From the NCBI RefSeq assembly GCF_004801395.1, contig NZ_SSOA01000005.1:62001-126000 (forward strand): DNA of 64,000 nt, read 5' to 3'. Below are positions 50,086 to 57,176 of the stretch, piece by piece; the stretch's first letter is position 1; every line of letters starts with the position of its first letter. The notes under the pieces are model-generated. The model was not told where the DNA came from. It did no database searches and was given only the letters and a program-made list of their open reading frames with translations. Made by a program: the position numbers and the translations under genes. Source of the stretch: Gillisella terrae. GTDB lineage: Bacteria; Pseudomonadota; Alphaproteobacteria; Rhizobiales; Rhizobiaceae.

Positions 50086-51204
50086 ATGTCAGGACAAAAA
50101 TTCGGAGTGGCCGGGGTAACCGCCCTGGTTATCGGCCACTTCTCCGGGATGTTGGATCTCATCGCGCTTCCCGTCTGGGTCGGCGCGCTGGTCGAGCGTT
50201 ACGGTTTTACCCCGCAGCAGGCGGGCGGGTTGGCAACCCTGTTTCTTGTCGGCGCGGTCTGTGCGAGCGCTTTGGTCGCCCCACGCTTTGACAGAATGAA
50301 CCAGAGACTGGCGGCAACTTTCGGCTTTGGCGTGGCGGCAGCGGCTTTCCTGCTTGCCTCGACACAGGCCGACTTCGTACCGCTCGCCATCCTCCACCTC
50401 ATCGCGGGTCTCTCCATTGGCGTTGCGCTCTCCATGGTCCATGGGACAATGGGACATGCCGAAAACCCGCATCGCCTGTTCGCGATGGCCGGTATTGCGC
50501 TTGGCCTTTTGGCCATCATTCTGCTTGGCGCTATTCCGCAATTGCTGATCATCTACGGCGGCCCGTCCCTGTTTCGGGTGTTCGCCGCCATCATGACCGT
50601 TGCCACCATCAGTTCCGCGCTTCTGTTCCGCAATCCTGTGAAAACTGTCGAGCATCAAAGCGGCCCCTTCAGCCGCGCAACCTGGCTCACGATCTTCGGC
50701 ATCAGTATCATGACGTTCAATCAGTCGATGGTGTTTTCCTTCGTGGAAGTCATCGGCAAGACGCGCGGCTTCTCATCCGATCATGTTCTGGCCGTTCTTA
50801 TCGCACTGGGCTTCGTCAATTTCATTCTGCCTTCACCCTCGGCGGCATTCCTTCAGACCCGTGTTTCAGCCACATTGATCACCCAGATCGGACCTGCGGT
50901 TCAGGCGGTTCTTGCGGTCATCGTCACATCGGCGACAGTCTTTACCCTCTGGGCACCTGCCGCTGCAGTTTTCGTCTCCATCCAGATATTCACCCATACG
51001 TTCGCCTTCGGGCGACTGGCCAAACTCGACCCGACCGGGCGCGCGGTTGCCGGCACACCGGCCATGCTGATGGTCGGCGCCGCACTCGGGCCGATTGTCG
51101 GCGGAGCGCTCGGGCAAAACCTCGGCTATTCGGCGCTGGGCGTCGCGGCTGTCGTGGTCAGCATCATTTCCATCGGCTTCTTCACCAAGGCGAAAAGCGC
51201 ATGA
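50086..51204 (+). CDS. MFS transporter of the aromatic operon
   Basis: A 372-residue major-facilitator protein with about 12 hydrophobic segments, smaller than most MFS sugar or aromatic-acid carriers. The N-terminal half begins GVTALVIGHFSGMLDLIALPVWVGALVERYGFTPQQAGG, and loop 2-3 has APRFDRMNQRLAATFGFG. It lies within the operon after a 74-bp gap, starting at the ATG at 50086 with GGAGGAGCAGG. Uptake of the phenolic substrate is the likely job; export of an intermediate is the alternative. Confidence 0.87.
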   Translation: MSGQKFGVAGVTALVIGHFSGMLDLIALPVWVGALVERYGFTPQQAGGLATLFLVGAVCASALVAPRFDRMNQRLAATFGFGVAAAAFLLASTQADFVPLAILHLIAGLSIGVALSMVHGTMGHAENPHRLFAMAGIALGLLAIILLGAIPQLLIIYGGPSLFRVFAAIMTVATISSALLFRNPVKTVEHQSGPFSRATWLTIFGISIMTFNQSMVFSFVEVIGKTRGFSSDHVLAVLIALGFVNFILPSPSAAFLQTRVSATLITQIGPAVQAVLAVIVTSATVFTLWAPAAAVFVSIQIFTHTFAFGRLAKLDPTGRAVAGTPAMLMVGAALGPIVGGALGQNLGYSALGVAAVVVSIISIGFFTKAKSA

Positions 51205-51782
51205 CAAACTTTCCTCCCATTACCCGTATTGTTACCGGACACAGCAAGGACGGGCGCTCTATCCTCACAGAGGTTGGAGAATTGCCAACCGTCGTGGAAG
51301 TCGCCGCTATTCCGGGCACCGTATTCCATGAGGTCTGGTCTACGGCTGAAAGCCCGGCGCGCGTCGCCAATGACGATGACCCAACGCTCGGCCCGCTTGT
51401 GCTGCCACCGCCGCGGGGCGGCACCCGCATTCGCTTTGTCGATATTCCGCCAGACACCGAGGATTTTCTGAAATCGGGGGCCAAACAGATGGGCGAGGCG
51501 TTCGAGCAAATCGGTGACAAGGCCGCTTCGACGGTCAAGGAAAGCTCACCGCATCCGCTGATGCACCGGACGGAGTCGATCGATTACGGCATTGTCATCG
51601 AGGGCGAAATGACTCTGGTGCTGGACGAGGGCGAGGCTCTGCTGAAACCCGGCTCGGTGGTGATCCAGCGTGGTACCAACCATGCCTGGGCGAACCGATC
51701 GGGCAAGATGTGCCGAATGCTCTTCGTGCTTGTCTCAGGCACTTACGATCCCGCACTCGCTGCCAGCCTCGCCAAGCAATGA
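51201..51782 (+). CDS. Cupin-domain protein of the aromatic operon
   Basis: A 193-residue protein with a C-terminal cupin barrel (about residues 110-185): SPHPLMHRTESIDYGIVIEGEMTLVLDEGEALLKPGSVVIQRGTNHAWANRS. The usual metal-binding histidines and glutamate are partly kept (HRTESIDYG, GTNHAW). The N-terminal part is a family-specific segment. Such cupins occur with aromatic hydroxylases and may act as isomerases, decarboxylases or ligand sensors. The start overlaps the MFS stop by four bases. Confidence 0.85.
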   Translation: MTNFPPITRIVTGHSKDGRSILTEVGELPTVVEVAAIPGTVFHEVWSTAESPARVANDDDPTLGPLVLPPPRGGTRIRFVDIPPDTEDFLKSGAKQMGEAFEQIGDKAASTVKESSPHPLMHRTESIDYGIVIEGEMTLVLDEGEALLKPGSVVIQRGTNHAWANRSGKMCRMLFVLVSGTYDPALAASLAKQ

Positions 51783-51836
51783 GGTGCAATGTCCCAAAGG
51801 CCTGGCTGGCCTCGAATGAAACCAAGGAAGGATCCC

Positions 51837-52814
51837 ATGAAGTTCGCAACCTACCATGACGGAAGCCGCGACGGCCAATTGTGGGTCGTCTCTCGTGATC
51901 TGACGCTGGCAATACCAGCAACCGGCATTGCAAACACGCTGCTCTCAGCCATTGAAGACTGGGATCGTGTTTCTCAGCCGCTCGCCAGCCTCTATGATCG
52001 ACTGAACGCAGGCGAAGAATCGTTTGCGACCCGTTTCGAGCCGCAGCGTTGCCTGGCACCCTTGCCACGCGCGCCGCAATGGCTGGATGCATCGGCATTT
52101 CTCAATCACGGGCGGCTGATGGACAAGGCCTTCGACAATCCACCCAATCCGGAATTTGAGACAATCCCGTTGATCTATCAAGGTGCCAGTGACGACTTTC
52201 GTGGCCCGCTTGCCGATGTCGAATTTTCCGATGACGGGCTGTTAATCGACATGGAGGGTGAGTTCGGCATCATTCTCTCGGATGTGCCGATGGGAACCAC
52301 CGCTGAGCAGGCCAAAGCGCATATCCGCCTGCTGGTGCAGATCAACGACTGGTCGCTGCGCGCCCTTGGTCCGCGCGAAATGCGCGCTGGCTTCGGCTTC
52401 CTGCAAGCCAAACCCTCCACCGCCTTTGCGCCCGTCGCAATCACGCCGGATGAACTCGGCTCACACTGGGAAGGTGGACGCGTCAAGCTCTCCCTGCATG
52501 TCGACATCAACGGTCGTGAGGTCGGACGTGCCCGTGGTGACGAAATGCATTTCTCCTTCGGCGACCTGATCGCTCATTGCGCTCGCACCCGACGGCTGAC
52601 GGCTGGCACGATCATCGGCTCGGGCACTGTTTCCAATGCGGATCGGGCGGCAGGCTCTTCCTGCATTTCGGAAATTCGCGTGATCGAGCTTCTGGACCAA
52701 GGGGCTGCACGCACCCCCTTTCTGACGTGGGGCGACCGCGTGCGGATGGAGGCGCGTCTGCCCGATGGCTTTGCGCCCTTTGGGGTGGTTGATCAAAGCG
52801 TGGTGCGGGCGTGA
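51837..52814 (+). CDS. Fumarylacetoacetate-hydrolase (FAH) family enzyme
   Basis: A 325-residue FAH-family protein. It begins MKFATYHDGSRDGQLWVVSRDL like bacterial FAH proteins and shows the metal-binding acid region (LADVEFSDDGLLIDMEGEFGIILSD), QINDWSLRALGPREM and GSGTVSN. FAH-family enzymes hydrolyse carbon-carbon bonds in acylpyruvates or decarboxylate ring-fission products, which fits a late step after extradiol cleavage. I chose the ATG at 51837, with AAGGAAGG upstream. Its stop overlaps the next start by one base. Confidence 0.9.
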   Translation: MKFATYHDGSRDGQLWVVSRDLTLAIPATGIANTLLSAIEDWDRVSQPLASLYDRLNAGEESFATRFEPQRCLAPLPRAPQWLDASAFLNHGRLMDKAFDNPPNPEFETIPLIYQGASDDFRGPLADVEFSDDGLLIDMEGEFGIILSDVPMGTTAEQAKAHIRLLVQINDWSLRALGPREMRAGFGFLQAKPSTAFAPVAITPDELGSHWEGGRVKLSLHVDINGREVGRARGDEMHFSFGDLIAHCARTRRLTAGTIIGSGTVSNADRAAGSSCISEIRVIELLDQGAARTPFLTWGDRVRMEARLPDGFAPFGVVDQSVVRA

Positions 52815-53731
52815 TGCGTATTCTGGTCACGGGTGCCGACGGTTTTCTGGGACGGGGACTTGCGGCTGTGCTTGCTGAAGCATACCCGACAGCGCGGCGA
52901 TTGGTGCTGACAGACCTGGTCTTTGCGGGACAGGCTCCGTCCGGCCTGGAAACGATCGCCGGTGATCTCGGCGATCAGGCCTTTCTCGAACAGCTGATGG
53001 CACCGGGTTTCGATCTTGTCTTCCATCTGGCAAGTGTTCCGGGCGGTCTGGCCGAACGGGAACAGGATCTCGGCCATCAGGCCAATCTGTTGGCCCCTTT
53101 GGCTCTGGCCCGCGCAGCCGCCGCAACGTGTCCAGGTGCCCGCTTCGTCTTTGCCTCATCAATCGCAGTATACGGCAACCTGAATGGAGACACGGTGACG
53201 GCGGAAACAAAGCCTATGCCGCTTCTCACCTATGGCGCTCATAAGCTGATGATGGAGACATACCTCTGCGACATGACACGGCGCGGGGCGCTCTCGGCCA
53301 TCAGCCTGCGATTTCCCGGCATTGTCGCCCGACCAATCAACGACAGCGGGCATGGCTCGGCCTTCATGAGCCACATTTTCCACCGCATCGCAGCCGGCGA
53401 TGTCTATGATTGCCCCATTCCCGCCGCCAGCACCTGCTGGTGGATGTCGAGAAAAGCCGCTGTCTCAATCCTGCTGCATGCCGCCAACCTCGCAGAACCC
53501 ATTCCAACTGTCGTCCAGCCGCCGGTTCTACATGCCAATCTGAACGCGGTCTGTAGCGCGGTGGAGCGCATCACCGGGAAGCAGGCCCTTATGCGCTGGG
53601 GCAATGACGGCAATCTGCAACGCATATTCGGTACCATGCCGCCGCTGGATGCCACGCCCGCCCTCTCCATCGGCTTTCGCGCTGATGCCGATCTCGACAC
53701 ACTGGCCAAAGCCGCACTCTCAGGAGACTGA
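52814..53731 (+). CDS. NAD-dependent epimerase/dehydratase (extended SDR, DenD-like)
   Basis: A 305-residue extended short-chain dehydrogenase. The NAD motif is VTGADGFLG (residues 5-13), the active-site pair YGAHK (Tyr140, Lys144), with the serine in VFASSIAVYG. It resembles D-erythronate dehydrogenase (DenD)-type proteins (FRADADLDTLAKAAL at the end). In an aromatic operon it may oxidise or reduce a side-chain hydroxyl or keto group of an intermediate. ATG at 52814 overlaps the FAH stop; a GTG one codon earlier also overlaps. Confidence 0.85.
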   Translation: MRILVTGADGFLGRGLAAVLAEAYPTARRLVLTDLVFAGQAPSGLETIAGDLGDQAFLEQLMAPGFDLVFHLASVPGGLAEREQDLGHQANLLAPLALARAAAATCPGARFVFASSIAVYGNLNGDTVTAETKPMPLLTYGAHKLMMETYLCDMTRRGALSAISLRFPGIVARPINDSGHGSAFMSHIFHRIAAGDVYDCPIPAASTCWWMSRKAAVSILLHAANLAEPIPTVVQPPVLHANLNAVCSAVERITGKQALMRWGNDGNLQRIFGTMPPLDATPALSIGFRADADLDTLAKAALSGD

Positions 53732-53734
53732 CCC

Positions 53735-54499
53735 ATGAAGATCATCGACCTTTCGGTTGCCATTGAGAATGACATTCCCGCCGACCCACCGGGGCTCGGT
53801 CCAAGGATCACCTACACAAACCATGCAGAGGGCTCGGAAGAAGTACTCCGCTTTTTCCCCGGCCTCGATATCACTGACGTGCCGGGCGGTGAAGGTTGGG
53901 CCGTAGAGCAGTTGCACCTCACAGCCCATGCAGGCACCCATCTGGACGCCCCCTGGCACTTTGCCTCGACCATGAACAATGGCGAGCGTGCCTGGACGAT
54001 CGACGAGGTGCCGCTGGACTGGTGTATCCGACCGGGGATCAAGCTTGATCTGCGCGAACTCCCCGATGGCTATGTGGCGACTGCCGCGGACATTGAGGCT
54101 GCCGTGAAAGCCACAGGTCGCACTCTGGAACCCTACGACATCGTGTTGATCAACACGGCGGCCGGGGCGGCCTATGGGCGGCCCGACTACCTTGGTCGCG
54201 GCTGCGGCATCGGCCGCGAGGCGACACTTTGGCTCATGGCGCAGGGAATCCACATCGCTGGCACAGACGCATGGTCATGGGATGCACCATTCCCAGTCAC
54301 GGCAAAACGCTTTGCAGAAACCCGGGATGCAGGTCTCATATGGGAAGGCCATAAAGCGGGGCGTGACGGCATTTTCATGCATATGGAAAAGTTGACACGG
54401 CTGGATGAGCTGCCAGCCTCCGGCTTCACCGTGTCCTGCCTGCCGGTCAAAATCAAGGGCGGATCAGCAGGGTGGTGCCGGGCGATCGCGATGCTGTAA
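53735..54499 (+). CDS. Cyclase-family metal-dependent hydrolase (kynurenine-formamidase-like)
   Basis: A 254-residue member of the cyclase family (PF04199). The signature HAGTHLDAPWHF (about residues 65-76) supplies the metal ligands; MKIIDLSVAIENDIPADPPG is the typical start and GIHIAGTDAWSWDAPF a further family block. Relatives hydrolyse N-formylkynurenine or cyclic products. It is the last gene of the ten-gene operon, three bases after the SDR gene, and probably hydrolyses a lactone or ester intermediate. No clear terminator follows; a repeat region does. Confidence 0.88.
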   Translation: MKIIDLSVAIENDIPADPPGLGPRITYTNHAEGSEEVLRFFPGLDITDVPGGEGWAVEQLHLTAHAGTHLDAPWHFASTMNNGERAWTIDEVPLDWCIRPGIKLDLRELPDGYVATAADIEAAVKATGRTLEPYDIVLINTAAGAAYGRPDYLGRGCGIGREATLWLMAQGIHIAGTDAWSWDAPFPVTAKRFAETRDAGLIWEGHKAGRDGIFMHMEKLTRLDELPASGFTVSCLPVKIKGGSAGWCRAIAML

Positions 54500-54566
54500 A
54501 GCATGTCGTGTTTTGTTGTCCTCAATAAAACGACAACGTCCATGCGAAAAAAACAAAGAGCTACCG

Positions 54567-54945
54567 CATAATTCTTTAAATTCGGAGTGGATTTAAGGAG
54601 GAAATTATGCAGCGGATTAAAACGGTTACAACGTCCTTTGTGCGCGTATTCATAGTACACGACACAAACGCCTTCATGTGCCGTTTACCCCCCTCTGGCT
54701 TGCCAGCCATCTCCCCCACAAGGAGGGAGATCGGATAGGCGCTCCCGCTTGTTTTTAACAATGAACCCGTGATTTCCGACACATCCGACACATAGGACAT
54801 ATGCTGTTGAGCAATAGGGCTGCTTTTGTCGATCTCCCTCCTTGTGGGGGAGATGTCCGGCAGGGCAGAGGGGGGTGAGCTATACGGTAAAACCTATGCG
54901 TCGTGTACTGTGGCGCATATTTGGTGAGAGGCGCTGTAAAAGACA
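54567..54945. repeat. Intergenic mosaic palindrome, copy F, interrupted by another element
   Basis: The left part (54567-54663) runs from ATAATTCTTTAAATTCGGAG through AAATTATGCAGCGG to TCCTTTGTGCGCG. The matching right end, GGCGCATATTTGGTGAGAGGCGCTGTAAAAG, is found only at 54911-54942. About 236 bp lie between them. GTACACGAC (54655-54663) and GTCGTGTAC (54900-54908) border the insert as a perfect 9-bp inverted repeat. In copies A and B these two parts are contiguous, so this copy was split. Confidence 0.7.
54684..54880. repeat. MITE-like inverted-repeat element
   Basis: Two arms of about 50 bp (54684-54733 and 54830-54880) are inverted copies with roughly 44 matching positions by eye. Each contains ACCCCCCTCTG and CATCTCCCCCACAAGGAGG, and each can form its own small hairpin (ATCTCCC/GGGAGAT). 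The central 96 bp encodes nothing. Sequences with these C-rich arms are, from memory, widespread intergenic repeats in Rhizobiales. It sits inside mosaic copy F. Confidence 0.75.
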
Positions 54946-54982
54946 ACGCCCTTCGCCGCAAGCATTTGGTCGCGGGGCGTGG

Positions 54983-56062
54983 TCAATGCCAATATCCAAA
55001 AACCGCTTCTTCGTCTTTGCTCAAGGCATGGGACTCACGCAGATAATGGCGTATTTTCCGTGCCGTATGCACGTCGCAGCCCGCCCAAACGAGTTTCTTT
55101 CTCCCGTCACCGGGGTAGTCAATGCGCCGCAGCGCCGTCAGCATGGCTGATGAAATATCCCCACAGGAATCGCGATAAATCCACTCAATACGCACATTGG
55201 CGGGGCTTTCGAAGTGCTGGATCTCATCAGCATTGGCCACCACAACAATGGCTGTGGCCTCAACATGAGCGGGCAATGTTTCCACCACGCGGCCGATAGC
55301 GGGAAGCGATGTTTCGTCTCCTGCCATCAGGTACCAGTCGGCTGGTTTGAAGCCGCCGCCGCTCAGGCTGGAAATGCCCACCCTGTCGCCGACTTGAGCG
55401 GATTTGGCCCAATTGGCCCCGGGGCCATCAGTATCGTGCAAAAAGAAATCAATCGTGATGCTGTTTGATGAGACATCAATGGCGCGCACCGTGTAGCGCC
55501 GCCAAATCGGCACGAAATCATCATCAACGCCTTGCGCCTTGCTTTGGTTCAAGAAGTCTTTGAAATTCACCATGATCCTCAGGTGAACTGCATCCGGCTT
55601 TTGAAAGCGGGCAATGTCGGTGGTGCTGAAGGTGATACGTCGAACTCTTGGCGTGATAGAACACGTGTCGGTAACGGTCAGAATTGAAAAGCCGGGCGGA
55701 ACTGTCAGGCCGCGACAGTTTTCGCTCCAGTCAATTTTTACCGATGCAGAGCCTGCGATTTCATGAAAATGGGCTTGCAGCCAAAACTTGATGAAATAGA
55801 GCTGTTCGACATCCGCAATGCGGGCGTCAACCATGATGCAATTGCCCTCGCGATACATCGAGCCGCAAACAGCCGGTGTCGTTACTTGAAAGCCGTTCTC
55901 GCTTTCCTCAACATTCAAACCGTCCTCTCGCAGATGGTCGGCCAAGGCACGCAGACAGTGTTGCGGGTCGGGAATTTCCACCCTTGCTTTCAATGTATTC
56001 AGATCTGCCTCGTTCACAGGCTGGGCCAATGCCTCAACATGATCTGCGATGGGTGGGGACAT
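54983..56062 (-). CDS. DUF2218-siderophore-interacting protein (ferric-siderophore reductase) fusion
   Basis: A 359-residue protein with an N-terminal DUF2218 domain (about residues 20-110, ARVEIPDPQHCLRALADHLREDG...FHEIAGSASVKIDW) joined to a siderophore-interacting FAD domain (PRVRRITFSTTDIARF; WRRYTVRAID; DFFLHDTDGPGANWAKSAQVGD) and the C-terminal SIP domain (WYLMAGDETSLPAIGRVVETLP, ending DEEAVFGYWH). SIP proteins reduce ferric siderophores in the cytoplasm to release iron. ATG at 56062 has GAGG upstream. It follows the acyltransferase and receptor genes in one leftward operon, so it probably works on the rhizobactin-like siderophore made by the rhb genes to the right. Confidence 0.9.
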   Translation of the reverse strand: MSPPIADHVEALAQPVNEADLNTLKARVEIPDPQHCLRALADHLREDGLNVEESENGFQVTTPAVCGSMYREGNCIMVDARIADVEQLYFIKFWLQAHFHEIAGSASVKIDWSENCRGLTVPPGFSILTVTDTCSITPRVRRITFSTTDIARFQKPDAVHLRIMVNFKDFLNQSKAQGVDDDFVPIWRRYTVRAIDVSSNSITIDFFLHDTDGPGANWAKSAQVGDRVGISSLSGGGFKPADWYLMAGDETSLPAIGRVVETLPAHVEATAIVVVANADEIQHFESPANVRIEWIYRDSCGDISSAMLTALRRIDYPGDGRKKLVWAGCDVHTARKIRHYLRESHALSKDEEAVFGYWH

Positions 56063-56070
56063 GAAAAACC

Positions 56071-57132
56071 TCAGGACGTGACGGGTTGTGGATGCCACAA
56101 CCGGCTGGAAAAGAAATGCTGGCGGCTAATTGACAAGATTGCAGCCCGCTTGCCCGGAAAATCGACCGTTGCAATATGAGAGAAGCCGGACCGGTGCAGA
56201 TTTTTCAATTGCCGATAATGGTTCGCTTGCGGTTCCTGAACGATCCGTTGCGTGCGAGCGTCATCCAAAAACATGTAATGCAACAAAGACGGCAGCCATG
56301 CGGTAAACCAGGCCTTGCCGCGATATTCCTCCTCGCCGATGATCACGTGGCAGCCACGATCATAATCTCCGGCATTGCAATAGCTGCCGATGAGGTCTTC
56401 TTTGGCCCAATATACTTCAAAATAGGAAAAAGCCTGATCATTAAACCGGCCGATCAGCGGCAACATATGCGGATCATTCAGCATGGTTTCCAAATAGGCA
56501 CTGTGACGCGACTGATCACCCGCTTCATGCCAGAACTCGTTGATGCGCGGATTGTTCATCCACCGATGCAGGTGGGGCACATCATCATGGGTTGCCGCGT
56601 CAAAGGATATAACACCGCCAAGCCAGGGAATATAACGGCTATAAAGCCTGCCCGTGGGCTTGGGCGGCCTTACAGGATGAAATGTCTTGCCATCAAAGCG
56701 ATCATGCCGCGGATAGGCGGGCAGAACGGTCACTTTCCAGAAATCGGGAACCTGCCAGAACATGTCTGCCATCACCAGAAACTGTGACGGTGTCGCTGGA
56801 TCGGGCAGGCAAAGCCCCCGCTGAAGCAGGAGCGGGATCATCTGCGCCCACCCATCACCAGCCAGGCCGACGGCGGCAATATCGGGTCGGGTGGAAAACA
56901 GATATTCCAGTGCAGCACAGGCCGTTCGTAACTCGGCTTCATCATTGCCAAGAACGGAACCGTTGACCGTCAGGGTTATCGGATCGCGTTCAGAGAGGGA
57001 GAGGGCGGTTTGACCGCCCTCTTTGTTTGAAACGACAAGGGTTGCTGCATGATGCTGGACAATCAGCGAACCCGCAGCCTGCGACGTAAAGGCCCGAAAC
57101 AGAGATGCGCTGGCCAGATGTGATATGTTCAT
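56071..57132 (-). CDS. Second siderophore acyltransferase (IucB/RhbD-like GNAT)
   Basis: A 353-residue protein. Its C-terminal half (about 190-345) is the IucB/RhbD-type acyltransferase domain, with HLHRWMNNPRINEFWHEAGD, SYFEVYWAKEDLIGSYCNAGDYDRGCHVIIGEE and FTAWLPSLLHYMFLDDARTQRIVQEP. The N-terminal half is a family-specific partner domain. A partial acetyltransferase gene with the same domain lies at 63.8-64 kb, so the locus has two acylating enzymes. In the S. meliloti rhizobactin 1021 region a similar extra gene (SMa2339, from memory) adjoins rhtA, and rhizobactin 1021 carries one acetyl and one decenoyl group; this protein may attach the lipid. ATG at 57132; it lies 45 bp after the receptor gene. 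Confidence 0.83.
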   Translation of the reverse strand: MNISHLASASLFRAFTSQAAGSLIVQHHAATLVVSNKEGGQTALSLSERDPITLTVNGSVLGNDEAELRTACAALEYLFSTRPDIAAVGLAGDGWAQMIPLLLQRGLCLPDPATPSQFLVMADMFWQVPDFWKVTVLPAYPRHDRFDGKTFHPVRPPKPTGRLYSRYIPWLGGVISFDAATHDDVPHLHRWMNNPRINEFWHEAGDQSRHSAYLETMLNDPHMLPLIGRFNDQAFSYFEVYWAKEDLIGSYCNAGDYDRGCHVIIGEEEYRGKAWFTAWLPSLLHYMFLDDARTQRIVQEPQANHYRQLKNLHRSGFSHIATVDFPGKRAAILSISRQHFFSSRLWHPQPVTS

Positions 57133-57176
57133 GGTATTCACGCACCTCCGCCGCGCGCTTGAAAGCGACGATTGGA

